Position numbers and translations under genes: made by a program. A stretch of 64,000 bases of DNA from Hyphomicrobiales bacterium (lineage in GTDB: Bacteria > Pseudomonadota > Alphaproteobacteria > Rhizobiales > Rhizobiaceae): NCBI GenBank assembly GCA_900465915.1, contig UBKJ01000034.1, positions 1-64,000 on the forward strand, written 5' to 3'. The notes under the pieces are model-generated. The model was given only the letters and a program-made list of their open reading frames with translations, did not search any database and had not been told where the DNA came from. How positions within the stretch are numbered: position 1 is the stretch's first letter; every line of letters begins with the position of its first letter. Shown here in pieces: positions 63,656 through 64,000 of the stretch.

Positions 63656-64000
63656 TCAGAACACTTTGGAGAACTGGTCGATGTTCGAGGAGTCGTAGAC
63701 GAAGGGATCGCTCATCGCGGCCTCGCCGTTCTCGCCGATCTTGATCTTGCCCATGCGTCCGGCGTCGATCTCCGTGCCCGGCTTGCCGGTGGCGTCGCCC
63801 TTGACCAGGTGATAGGCGATCTGGGTGGCGGAATAGCCGAGGTCGATCGGGTTCCAGATGGCGAATTCCTTGGTCGCGCCGGACTTGATCGCGCCGGCCA
63901 TTTCGGACGGCAGGCCGAGGCCCGTCACATAGACGTCGCCGATCTTGCCGGCGTCCTTCACGGCCTGCGAAGCGGCCAGCACGCCGACCGTGGTGGGCGC
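63656..64000 (-). CDS. rhaS: Rhamnose-binding protein RhaS, C-terminal part
   Basis: The last 114 residues of a Peripla_BP_4-type periplasmic binding protein (VTGLGLPSEMAGAIKSGATK, FAIWNPIDLGYSATQIAYHL) matching the RhaS C-terminus, ending DQFSKVF. The start and signal peptide lie beyond the right edge. First known gene of the rhaS-T-P-Q-U-K order. Confidence 0.88.
   Translation of the reverse strand, partial: APTTVGVLAASQAVKDAGKIGDVYVTGLGLPSEMAGAIKSGATKEFAIWNPIDLGYSATQIAYHLVKGDATGKPGTEIDAGRMGKIKIGENGEAAMSDPFVYDSSNIDQFSKVF

Overview
The window looks like chromosomal DNA of a high-GC alphaproteobacterium, most likely order Hyphomicrobiales (Rhizobiales). Pointers are two HWE-family histidine kinases, at least five sites matching the EcfG general-stress promoter (GGAAC-N16/17-CGTT) plus several near matches, a TGA-N9-TCA iron box of the RirA type, the rhizobial gene order rhaS-T-P-Q-U-K, an FdsGBAD formate dehydrogenase, and a Ku/LigD end-joining set with two Ku genes. 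I cannot fix the genus. I saw no rRNA, tRNA, CRISPR array, insertion sequence or phage gene.

1-11 kb is a stress and light region. It holds a PAS-HWE kinase, small stress proteins (PRC-barrel, CsbD, DUF1328, a 17M-like glycine-zipper protein, a PepSY-like secreted protein), a heme oxygenase, a Crp/Fnr regulator, a bacteriophytochrome-HWE kinase-receiver hybrid, an AI-2E-family permease and a DUF72 protein. Most transcription units on the minus strand carry an EcfG-type promoter, including the heme oxygenase that would make the phytochrome's chromophore. 11-18 kb holds a CoA-transferase, an exopolyphosphatase, a zinc/manganese ABC operon led by a 47-codon membrane peptide behind two Zur-like sites, and a secreted L,D-transpeptidase-like protein. 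18-23.4 kb is the NAD-dependent formate dehydrogenase operon fdsGBAD.

23.5-33.4 kb is the most unusual part. An LsrB/RhaS-type (CUT2) sugar importer operon is divergent from dhaK-dhaL, followed by a protein that fuses a SorC-family sugar-sensing regulator to a complete DhaK kinase domain, then a second dhaL. Regulator and kinase are thus one polypeptide, in a layout like the Lsr/AI-2 system (importer, kinase, SorC regulator). 33.7-36.8 kb is an AcoR-like regulator without AAA+ domain, an aldehyde dehydrogenase and a DUF779 protein, with a perfect 18-bp palindrome as probable operator.

36.8-46.6 kb is a five-gene efflux operon (RND adaptor, RND pump, one outer-membrane factor, MacA-like, MacB-like) with a divergent TetR gene. 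46.7-54 kb is a siderophore uptake locus (FecCD permease, ATPase, esterase, binding protein, TonB receptor, PchR-like AraC regulator) with an iron box and a direct-repeat operator. 54-58.4 kb is a non-homologous end-joining locus (Ku, LigD, Ku) whose two promoters again look EcfG-dependent. 58.4-64 kb is the rhamnose operon, cut by the right edge inside rhaS.
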